Of a stretch of DNA of 11,171 nt, positions 4,755 through 11,117 are shown piece by piece (the stretch's first letter is position 1; every line of letters starts with the position of its first letter). The notes beneath the pieces were generated by a model that was not told the DNA's origin, did not search any database, and saw only the letters and a list, made by a program, of their open reading frames with translations. The DNA is from an uncultured Flavobacteriales bacterium (GTDB lineage: Bacteria > Bacteroidota > Bacteroidia > Flavobacteriales > Crocinitomicaceae), in assembly GCA_946478775.1 (NCBI GenBank), contig CAMLDR010000141.1:1-11171 (forward strand), read 5' to 3'. Position numbers and translations under genes: made by a program.

Positions 4755-7172
4755 ATGAAAATCATTCATTTCCGAAATTGGATTGTCTTGATAGGGCTAA
4801 TCCTTTCATCTCAGGCATTTGCTCAAAGTGGAAATGTAACGATCTCCGGAACAATTAAGGGTAAGGCAGACAATACTGCTTTACCCTATGTTCAGGTTGT
4901 TCTTAAAACGGAAATCGATTCTACTCTGGTAATCGGAACAATAACAGATGAAGAAGGTCTCTTTTCACTTTCACCCGTTAAAACTGGCAACTATGTTTTA
5001 GTGGTAACTTCCTTTGGATATAAACCATTGAGAAAACCCGTTTATGTCGGTTCACTTTCCGACTTTTTGGATTTGTCGGTTATTGCATTGGAAGAATCGG
5101 TTGAGTCTTTAGAGGAAGTTGTAATTACTGGTCAAATCGAAGAAGTAAGCGACAAGTTGGATAAGAAAGTCTTTTCGGTTGAAGACAACGTGAGCCAAAG
5201 CGGTGGATCGATTTTACAGGCAATGCAGAACCTCCCCGGCATTACCGTTCAGGATGGTAAAGTACAACTACGCGGAAACGAGAAAGTAACTATTCTGATT
5301 GATGGAAAACAAACGGCATTAACAGGATTTGGAGATCAGTACGGGTTAGATAATATTCCCGCTTCCGCTATTGAACGCATTGAAATCATCAATAATCCTT
5401 CATCAAAATACGATGCCAACGGGAATGCAGGAATCATCAACATTATAATGAAGAAGAACAGACAGGAAGGTTTTTCAGGCAAAGTTGGAATGAATGGTGG
5501 TTTAGGTGCTTTGTGGGTCAAAAAAGAAAACCTGCCTACCATTCGTCCGCAATACCAATACACCCCAAAGATCAATCCAACGCTTTCTTTGAGTTATCGG
5601 AAAAACAAAATGAACTTCTTTTTTCAAGGTGATTACTTGTATACGCAGACATTAAACAAGAATGAATTCGTTACACGAACGTATGACGACGGAACCATTA
5701 TCGACCAACAAACCAAACGAAACAGAAATACACATTTCGCAAATGCCAAATTAGGTTTTGACTATTCTTTCAATGATAAGAACACCTTGACTATTTCGGG
5801 TCTTTATGGAATGGAAAAAATTATAGACAATGGCGACCAACCCTTTTTCAACAGGGATTCTTCCGACCGCATTCGTTTGTGGAAATTTTTAGAAGACGAA
5901 CTCAAGACAACCGTAATGGGAACAGTCATCTATCAGCATAAATTTCAACAAGCAGGTCATGTCTTAAATACTGGGTTCAATTATACCTTTCACCGCGAAA
6001 ACGAGAAATACTTCTTTGATAATATCTATCCCACTTTCACAGGACACGATGCATTCAAATTGCTTTCTGACGAACAGGTAGCAGATTTCAATTTGGATTA
6101 TGTAAAACCGTTAAAGTTCGGTCGATTGGAAACAGGAGCTAAATTCCGTTACCGAACCATTCCGACAGACATGCAGTTCTATCCTGGAATTAATTCACCT
6201 TTAGACACGACTGCAGGTGGATGGGCAAATTACAACGAGGTAATTCCCGCTATTTACGGGAACTATATCGTGGATCGTAAAAAAGTAGATGCCGAAATTG
6301 GTTTGCGCGTGGAATATGTCTTGTTAAACTATCAGGTGAACCCAAATCACAGCACGTACAAAAGTGATGGGTACAACTACATTCAGCCTTTTCCAACCAT
6401 GCGATTGGCTTATAAGTTCAATGACAAAAATAAAATCTCCTTATTTTACAATCGTCGTGTAGACAGACCGAATGAGGTGGATATTCGCATCTTCCCTAAA
6501 TACGATGATGCCGAAATAATCAAAGTCGGGAATCCTGCATTGAAACCGCAATTCACCAATTCATTAGAATTAGGCTTTAAATCAGCTTTGGAAAAAGGAT
6601 ACTTCTACACCGCTTTATACGGCAGAGAAGCAAGCGGAACAATTACCCGTATTTCAAGCACCGTTGCGGGAAGTAATTTGATCTATGCCGTATTTCAGAA
6701 TGCAGGAAAAAGCTACAATGCAGGTATTGAAATGACCTTTTCAATGGATGTTGCAAAATGGTATTCCTTCAACGTCAATGGAAATTTCTATTATAATCAG
6801 ATCAATGCCTTTAGTGTCGAAAACAAATACCCGATTGTACACACTTTTTCTGCCGATCAACAAAGCATCTATTCTGGAAATGCAAAGTTGAACAATACCT
6901 TTCATTTCAACAAAGATATAGATATTCAATTGGTGGCAGTTTATCTTGCGCCTGATATTATTCCACAAGGAAAAATCGATTCACGTTTTTCATTGGATCT
7001 GGGGATAAAAAAGAAAATCCAGAAAGGAAAAGGTGAAGTGTTTCTAAATGCTACCGATCTATTGAATACGATGGTTGTAAGAAAAACGATTCAAGGTGAT
7101 GGGTTTAGTTACGTAAGTACCGACTATTACGAAACGCAGGTTGTGAGAATTGGATATAGTTATAAATTTTAG
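4755..7172 (+). CDS. Outer-membrane beta-barrel protein with carboxypeptidase-regulatory-like N-terminus (TonB-receptor-like)
   Basis: This is an 805-residue protein. A signal peptide ends at AFA/Q (residues 21-24). A carboxypeptidase-regulatory-like beta-sandwich lies at about 28-115 (GTIKGKADNTALPYVQV, TDEEGLFSL, FGYKP). A linker with EEVVITGQ at 120-127 may play the TonB-box role. A plug-like domain covers about 135-235 (ILQAMQNLPGITVQDGKVQLRG, VTILIDGKQ, IERIEIINNPSSKYDANGNA). The rest is a barrel ending in RIGYSYKF with a terminal phenylalanine, as BAM substrates have. The layout fits the OMP_b-brl_3 group of barrel proteins rather than classical SusC. The substrate is unknown. It follows the PepSY-like gene by one base and is last in the two-component unit, so it is probably a regulated import or remodelling channel. 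Three hairpins follow its stop. Confidence 0.9.
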   Translation: MKIIHFRNWIVLIGLILSSQAFAQSGNVTISGTIKGKADNTALPYVQVVLKTEIDSTLVIGTITDEEGLFSLSPVKTGNYVLVVTSFGYKPLRKPVYVGSLSDFLDLSVIALEESVESLEEVVITGQIEEVSDKLDKKVFSVEDNVSQSGGSILQAMQNLPGITVQDGKVQLRGNEKVTILIDGKQTALTGFGDQYGLDNIPASAIERIEIINNPSSKYDANGNAGIINIIMKKNRQEGFSGKVGMNGGLGALWVKKENLPTIRPQYQYTPKINPTLSLSYRKNKMNFFFQGDYLYTQTLNKNEFVTRTYDDGTIIDQQTKRNRNTHFANAKLGFDYSFNDKNTLTISGLYGMEKIIDNGDQPFFNRDSSDRIRLWKFLEDELKTTVMGTVIYQHKFQQAGHVLNTGFNYTFHRENEKYFFDNIYPTFTGHDAFKLLSDEQVADFNLDYVKPLKFGRLETGAKFRYRTIPTDMQFYPGINSPLDTTAGGWANYNEVIPAIYGNYIVDRKKVDAEIGLRVEYVLLNYQVNPNHSTYKSDGYNYIQPFPTMRLAYKFNDKNKISLFYNRRVDRPNEVDIRIFPKYDDAEIIKVGNPALKPQFTNSLELGFKSALEKGYFYTALYGREASGTITRISSTVAGSNLIYAVFQNAGKSYNAGIEMTFSMDVAKWYSFNVNGNFYYNQINAFSVENKYPIVHTFSADQQSIYSGNAKLNNTFHFNKDIDIQLVAVYLAPDIIPQGKIDSRFSLDLGIKKKIQKGKGEVFLNATDLLNTMVVRKTIQGDGFSYVSTDYYETQVVRIGYSYKF

Positions 7173-7208
7173 CATCAAATGAATACGACTTTTGAATTAA
7201 AAATTAAC

Positions 7209-7240
7209 TGCCCACTTACAGGTGGGCAAATAAGTTTTTT
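7209..7240 (+). terminator. Rho-independent terminator after the barrel gene
   Basis: TGCCCAC (7209-7215) pairs perfectly with GTGGGCA (7222-7228) around a 6-nt loop. A T-run follows at 7235-7240. It lies 37 nt after the barrel stop codon. AACT before the stem and AGTT after it may extend the pairing. Confidence 0.75.
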
Positions 7241-7316
7241 CGTGGCTAAAAGCATTTTGAATAATTGAAAACTTTCTATAAACCAATCTGGACTTGGATT
7301 TGAATAAAACAATAAC

Positions 7317-7348
7317 TGCCCCGCTATTGGTGGGGCAAGTAACTTTTT
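7317..7348 (+). terminator. Second terminator-like hairpin
   Basis: TGCCCCGC (7317-7324) pairs with GTGGGGCA (7330-7337), including one G-U pair, around TATTG. A T-run follows at 7344-7348. It belongs to the same sequence family as the hairpins at 7209 and 10968. Confidence 0.6.
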
Positions 7349-7374
7349 ATTATCCAGCTAAGCCGACCAAAAGG

Positions 7375-7423
7375 AATTAAAAGACAGATGCCCCACCAAT
7401 AGTGGGGCATCTGTCTTTTAATT
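7375..7423. terminator. Very long perfect bidirectional hairpin
   Basis: Bases 7375-7396 pair with 7402-7423 for 22 consecutive pairs around the 5-nt loop CAATA. The core is GACAGATGCCCCAC, flanked by A-tract and T-tract, so it could terminate on either strand. It is nearly identical to the hairpin at 11066-11108 next to the tRNA. Confidence 0.75.
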
Positions 7424-7427
7424 ATTC

Positions 7428-7517
7428 GTGACCTCAAGCGGGGAAATGTCAAACTTTTTGATAGAAGATTTAGAGCTTGTATTACAACTGGACACATTAG
7501 AAAACACAATACTATAA
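7428..7517 (+). repeat. 29-codon mini-ORF or coding-tail element, copy B
   Basis: GTG at 7428 to TAA at 7515-7517 reads VTSSGEMSNFLIEDLELV followed by LQLDTLENTIL. It is the partner of copy A at 2148-2237: same length, 22 of 29 residues identical. A TAA at 7419-7421 closes the frame just upstream, so if translated it must start at this GTG or nearby. It begins 5 nt after the perfect hairpin. A short shared tail (AAnGAAAAT) continues past the stop before similarity is lost. Confidence 0.5.
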
Positions 7518-7587
7518 AACGAAAATTTGCATCATTGAGATTGAATTACTTGAAATTGAATTGTTAGCAAAATAGTACAAAACGAAC

Positions 7588-7595
7588 TATATTTG
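7588..7595 (+). promoter_or_regulatory. Bacteroidota -7 element for the receptor/transporter unit
   Basis: TATATTTG fits TAnnTTTG exactly. The nearest TTG upstream (7561) is a little too far for an ideal -33 box. ATAGT (7572-7576) and ACTAT (7586-7590) form an inverted repeat overlapping the -7 box and could be an operator. The GTG of the next gene is 4 nt downstream, so the message would be almost leaderless. Confidence 0.5.
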
Positions 7596-7599
7596 CTCT

Positions 7600-7908
7600 G
7601 TGAAATCCTTAGCATTATTACTGGCTTTTTTTACGCTTTTTTCAACGGCAATTCCTTGTTGTGCATTTGATAATTGCAAGGATGAACCACAATCGGAAAA
7701 TTCGACAAACGATGAAAACGAGGGTTCGTGTTCACCGTTTTTCGTTTGTTCTTCTTGTGCTGGATTTGTAACACTTGAATCTCATTCATTGATTGCAATT
7801 GAAAATGTTTCGGTAAATGATGAATCAAGAACCAATTATCCCGACTATTCACAGTCCTTTTATTCTCAAATTTGTTTGGGTATTTGGCAACCGCCAAAGG
7901 TTGGATAA
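7600..7908 (+). CDS. Small cysteine-rich exported protein, DUF6660-like
   Basis: This 102-residue protein has an N-terminal hydrophobic signal (SLALLLAFFTLFSTAIP) followed by cysteines at 20, 21, 26, 44, 50, 53 and 92. The pattern CCAFDNC then CSPFFVCSSC, the acidic/Asn-rich linker between them and the ending IWQPPKVG match what I recall of the DUF6660 family. Members often sit beside TonB receptors and heavy-metal genes in Bacteroidota. Function is not established. The clustered thiols suggest metal binding or redox sensing in the periplasm, which is inference. The GTG start is chosen because the signal peptide begins there and no other start is available. A terminator-like hairpin separates it from the receptor gene 54 nt downstream. 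Confidence 0.75.
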   Translation: MKSLALLLAFFTLFSTAIPCCAFDNCKDEPQSENSTNDENEGSCSPFFVCSSCAGFVTLESHSLIAIENVSVNDESRTNYPDYSQSFYSQICLGIWQPPKVG

Positions 7909-7913
7909 TAAAC

Positions 7914-7934
7914 ATACTCTACGGAGTATTTTTT
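7914..7934 (+). terminator. Terminator/attenuator with a cUACGg tetraloop
   Basis: ATACTC (7914-7919) pairs with GAGTAT (7924-7929) around TACG, giving the extra-stable C(UACG)G tetraloop in RNA. Six T's follow directly at 7929-7934. Being inside a likely operon, it should reduce transcription into the receptor and transporter genes relative to the small protein. Confidence 0.75.
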
Positions 7935-7962
7935 CTAGTTTATTATTCAAATTACTCATATT

Positions 7963-10155
7963 ATGCGTTTAATCATTTTACTGCTTTTTGCAGTCCTTGG
8001 GTGCGCACCCTTATTTGCGCAAAACACATTTAAAGCAATCATTAAAGATGCTGAATCGAAAGAAACACTTCCTAGCGTTGTTATATTCATTAAGCAACTT
8101 AATATTTCGGGAAGTACCGACGAGAATGGAGGAATCGAATTAAATGGTATTCCGAATGGTTCATATATTTTGGTATTTAGGTTCATGGAATACCAAGAGC
8201 GTTCAGACACATTCAATTTTCCCATTCAAGAAAACCTGCCAATCGAAATTCTCCTACAATCCGAGGAATCCGAAGATTTAGATGAAGTGGTTATTTCGAC
8301 AACAAGAAGTTCCCGAACAATTGACGACATACCAACTCGTTTAGAAGTTATTTCGGCAGAAGAACTTGACGAAAAAAATAACATGAAGCCTGGCGATGTT
8401 CGGATGCTGTTGAGTGAAAGTACTGGAATTCAAACACAACAAACATCAGCCACCAGCGCAAATGCGACTATTCGGATACAAGGTTTGGACGGACGCTATA
8501 CCCAATTGCTAAAAGATGGATTCCCTCTTTATTCGGGATTTTCGGGAGGTCTTGGAATTATGCAAATTCCCCCACTGGATTTGAAGCAAGTGGAGGTCAT
8601 CAAAGGTAGTTCATCAACGCTTTACGGAGGTGGCGCAATTGCAGGATTAATCAATTTCATTTCGAAAACACCTACCGAAAAAAGAGAAATTAGTTTTCTT
8701 GTCAATGGAACATCGGCACTTGGATTGGACGTTAGCGGATTTTACAGTCAGAAATTCAAGCGGATTGGTTTGACTGTTTTTGCTTCTCGAAACTCCAATC
8801 AAGCCTATGACCCTGCAAAAAATGGATTTTCAGCAATTCCAGAGTTTCAACGTTATACCTTCAATCCTCGGTTGTTCTTCTATCTGAATGAAAGAACAAC
8901 GCTCAATATTGGATTCAATACTTCTTTTGAGAACCGTCTTGGTGGTGATATGAAATACATAAAAGGAAAACAGGATTCTTTGCACACTTACTTTGAAAAA
9001 AACGAAACTCAACGCTATGCTACCCAATTGCAATTTGAGCGAAAGTTAAAGGAAGAATCCAAATTGGTTTTTAAGAACAGCGTTAGTTTTTTTGACCGAA
9101 AAATCACAATTCCATCTTATCAATTTGGAGGTAAACAGGTTTCATCATTTAGTGAATTTGCCTATTCTTCTAATAAGGAAAAAGTGGATTGGGTAGCTGG
9201 ATTAAATCTATGGACGGATAACTTTAGAGAGCCCAAACCAGATAGTATCGGAAGCCGAGCATATCAACTCACTACAATAGGGGCTTTTGCTCAAAACACC
9301 TATACCCCTACTGAATGGTTCACACTAGAAACAGGGTTACGAGTAGATTATGTTTCTCCTGCAACGAACGATAAATTGAAAGGAATGTTCATTTTACCTA
9401 AAGCATCATTGCTTTTCAAAATCAATCGACATTTGACCTCTCGATTAGGTGGCGGTTTGGGTTACAAAACGCCTACCATGTTTACCGAGCAAGCGGAAAA
9501 CATTACCTTTCGAAACATTGTCCCGCTAAACATTTCACAGTCAAAAGCCGAACAATCGTTTGGTGGGAATTTTGATGTAAACTACCGCACCCGAATTGGG
9601 GAAAAGGTTTCATTCAGCATTAACCAGTTGTTTTTCTACACAGGATTAGAAAACCCGCTTGTTCTGACCCTTCGAGCAGATAATTTATACGAGTTCAGCA
9701 ATGCCAATGGTTACATTGATTCAAAGGGAACTGAAACCAACATGAAAATTGGTTATGGAATAGCAAAATTATTTGTTGGCTACACCTACACAGATACTAA
9801 ACGCCAGTATAATAATCTGTCCTCTGCAATGCCTTTGACTGCTAAACATAGATTGAACCTCATTTTAATGATTGAAAAGGAAGACAACTTCCGTATAGGT
9901 CTTGAAGGTTACTATTTCAGTCCTCAACCGCTTTCGGATGGGACTTTTGGTCGTAATTACTGGGTTTGTGGTTTGATGGCTGAAAAAAAATGGGAACACT
10001 TTTCGATTTATGTAAATTTCGAGAACTTCCTAGACGTTCGGCAAACCCGTTTTGGAAGTATTTACAGTGGTAGTATTAGTAATCCAACGTTTAAAGAAAT
10101 TTATGCGCCGATTGACGGAAGGGTTATCAATGCAGGAATCAAAATAAAGCTTTGA
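7963..10155 (+). CDS. TonB-dependent outer-membrane receptor, probably metal or metal-complex related
   Basis: This is a 730-residue protein. A signal peptide ends at LFA/Q (residues 17-20). A carboxypeptidase-regulatory-like domain lies at about 22-100 (KDAESKETLPSVVIFI, DENGGIELNGIPNGSY). DEVVISTTR at 108-115 is the probable TonB box. The plug at about 119-240 shows family motifs: IRIQGLDGRYTQLLKDG, IPPLDLKQVEVIKGSSS and LYGGGAIAGLINFIS. The barrel continues to the C-terminus (VINAGIKIKL). The length is usual for small-ligand receptors and far shorter than SusC. The substrate is inferred only from the neighbours: a cysteine-rich exported protein before it and a cation transporter 2 nt after it. 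A metal ion, metallophore or heme-like ligand are all possible. The start ATG lies 28 nt after the terminator-like hairpin. Confidence 0.9.
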   Translation: MRLIILLLFAVLGCAPLFAQNTFKAIIKDAESKETLPSVVIFIKQLNISGSTDENGGIELNGIPNGSYILVFRFMEYQERSDTFNFPIQENLPIEILLQSEESEDLDEVVISTTRSSRTIDDIPTRLEVISAEELDEKNNMKPGDVRMLLSESTGIQTQQTSATSANATIRIQGLDGRYTQLLKDGFPLYSGFSGGLGIMQIPPLDLKQVEVIKGSSSTLYGGGAIAGLINFISKTPTEKREISFLVNGTSALGLDVSGFYSQKFKRIGLTVFASRNSNQAYDPAKNGFSAIPEFQRYTFNPRLFFYLNERTTLNIGFNTSFENRLGGDMKYIKGKQDSLHTYFEKNETQRYATQLQFERKLKEESKLVFKNSVSFFDRKITIPSYQFGGKQVSSFSEFAYSSNKEKVDWVAGLNLWTDNFREPKPDSIGSRAYQLTTIGAFAQNTYTPTEWFTLETGLRVDYVSPATNDKLKGMFILPKASLLFKINRHLTSRLGGGLGYKTPTMFTEQAENITFRNIVPLNISQSKAEQSFGGNFDVNYRTRIGEKVSFSINQLFFYTGLENPLVLTLRADNLYEFSNANGYIDSKGTETNMKIGYGIAKLFVGYTYTDTKRQYNNLSSAMPLTAKHRLNLILMIEKEDNFRIGLEGYYFSPQPLSDGTFGRNYWVCGLMAEKKWEHFSIYVNFENFLDVRQTRFGSIYSGSISNPTFKEIYAPIDGRVINAGIKIKL

Positions 10156-10157
10156 GC

Positions 10158-10955
10158 ATGAAAAAATCGACATTCACCATTACTCAAATGGATTGCTCCA
10201 GTGAAGAGCAAATGATAAAAATGAAGTTGGGAGATTTTCAAAACATCATCAAACTTGAATTTGATTTGCCAGCAAGAAAACTGATTGTTTTTCATTCAGA
10301 TGAAATCACTATGATTCATAAGGCAATCGACGAACTGAATTTGAATGCTTCGTTAATCAGTTCGGAAGATTCCGAAGAATTGGTTAATCTGTCTAAAGAT
10401 CATGGTAAGGAAAGAACGCTTTTGTGGCTTGTTCTAGTCGTGAACTTTGCAATGTTCATTTTGGAAATCATTATGGGGTTTATTGCAAATTCCATGGGTC
10501 TTATCGCTGACAGTTTAGATATGCTTGCAGATGCCTTTGTTTACGCTTTGAGCCTCTATGCAGTTGGGCGTTTAGGTTCTACCAAAAAGCAAATTGCAAA
10601 GATTAGCGGTTATCTGCAATTGCTCTTAGCTGGATTTGGGATTTTAGAAACTATCCGAAGATTTGTAGAAGTTGAAGAAGTACCAGGATTTCAATCTATG
10701 ATAGTGATTTCTTTCATTGCCTTACTTGGCAATGCCATTTCGCTTTATGTGTTACAAAAATCAAAAAGCAAGGAAGCTCACATGCAGGCTAGTATCATCT
10801 TTACCAATAACGATGTGCTTGTGAATGTCGGAGTAATAATAGCAGGTGTTTTTGTCTATTTTACAAACACGAAATTGCCAGACCTTATAGTTGGAGGAAT
10901 TGTTTTTGTATTCGTAGCAAGAGGTGCATTTAGGATATTGAAATTAGCTCGATAA
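10158..10955 (+). CDS. Cation transporter: HMA-like domain fused to a CDF-like six-helix membrane domain
   Basis: This is a 265-residue protein. Residues 1-70 look like a heavy-metal-associated fold, but the metal loop reads MDCSSEE with one cysteine (C13) instead of MxCxxC. Six hydrophobic segments follow at roughly 88-109, 112-136, 147-166, 180-200, 211-236 and 242-258. The second keeps the cation-diffusion-facilitator motif as DMLAD (D121, D125) after D118. In the fifth, the usual HxxxD reads FTNND, with F215 replacing histidine and D219 retained. The usual C-terminal cytoplasmic CDF domain is absent; the protein ends soon after helix six at FRILKLAR. The ATG at 10158 is 2 nt after the receptor stop; a TTG at 10152 overlaps that stop and is less likely. 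It probably moves a divalent metal across the inner membrane; direction and metal are uncertain. Confidence 0.85.
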   Translation: MKKSTFTITQMDCSSEEQMIKMKLGDFQNIIKLEFDLPARKLIVFHSDEITMIHKAIDELNLNASLISSEDSEELVNLSKDHGKERTLLWLVLVVNFAMFILEIIMGFIANSMGLIADSLDMLADAFVYALSLYAVGRLGSTKKQIAKISGYLQLLLAGFGILETIRRFVEVEEVPGFQSMIVISFIALLGNAISLYVLQKSKSKEAHMQASIIFTNNDVLVNVGVIIAGVFVYFTNTKLPDLIVGGIVFVFVARGAFRILKLAR

Positions 10956-10967
10956 AAAAAACTTAAC

Positions 10968-11001
10968 TGCCCCACTTACGGGGGGGCAAATAACTTTTTT
11001 T
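10968..11001 (+). terminator. Rho-independent terminator after the transporter gene
   Basis: TGCCCCAC (10968-10975) pairs with the G-run and CA at 10981-10988, with one A-G mismatch, and seven T's follow at 10995-11001. It matches the terminator after the barrel gene (7209-7240) closely enough to be a duplicated copy. Confidence 0.7.
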
Positions 11002-11065
11002 GTAGTTAAACGAATTCTTGTCACAAAAAAACTCGCTATAATTCAATGGATATTTCGGTTTTAAT

Positions 11066-11108
11066 AAAAAGACAGATGCCCCACCAATGGTGGGGCATCT
11101 GTCTTTTT
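11066..11108. terminator. Long perfect hairpin at the 3' side of the tRNA gene
   Basis: Bases 11066-11085 pair with 11089-11108 for 20 consecutive pairs around an AAT loop, with A- and T-tracts at the ends. On the minus strand it lies just 9 nt past the tRNA 3' end, so it is a natural terminator for the tRNA. It can also stop plus-strand transcription from the transporter unit. Confidence 0.8.
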
Positions 11109-11117
11109 TTGTATTCG

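Larger units (their letters stand above)
7206..7430 (+). repeat. Hairpin-cluster direct repeat, left copy (right copy 10965-11119)
   Basis: Both copies start with TAACTGCCC, CTTAC and a GGGC-containing arm, then CAAATAA and a T-run. Both end with a long GACAGATGCCCCACC-type hairpin followed by ATTCGTGACC. The interior differs and the left copy has one extra hairpin (7317-7348). The two copies flank the receptor/transporter unit, as a duplicated junction or cassette boundary would. Confidence 0.55.
7173..7599. other. Intergenic block with three stacked hairpins and the second 29-codon element
   Basis: No other gene is supported. It holds hairpins at 7209-7240, 7317-7348 and 7375-7423, all with TGCCC-type stems, then the 29-codon element (7428-7517). 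An AT-rich promoter region follows with ATTGAATT repeated at 7540-7547 and 7555-7562. A minus-strand open frame at 7324-7509 is antisense to this structure and is not believed. Confidence 0.6.

Noticed and set aside
7631..8225. Minus-strand open frames opposite the cysteine-rich protein and the receptor start
   Set aside because: They are antisense shadows of genes with clear signal peptides and domain motifs, and have no features of their own.
10152..10157. TTG at 10152 as an alternative start for the transporter
   Set aside because: The ATG at 10158 is a stronger start codon, directly begins the HMA-like domain and leaves a normal 2-nt gap after the receptor stop.
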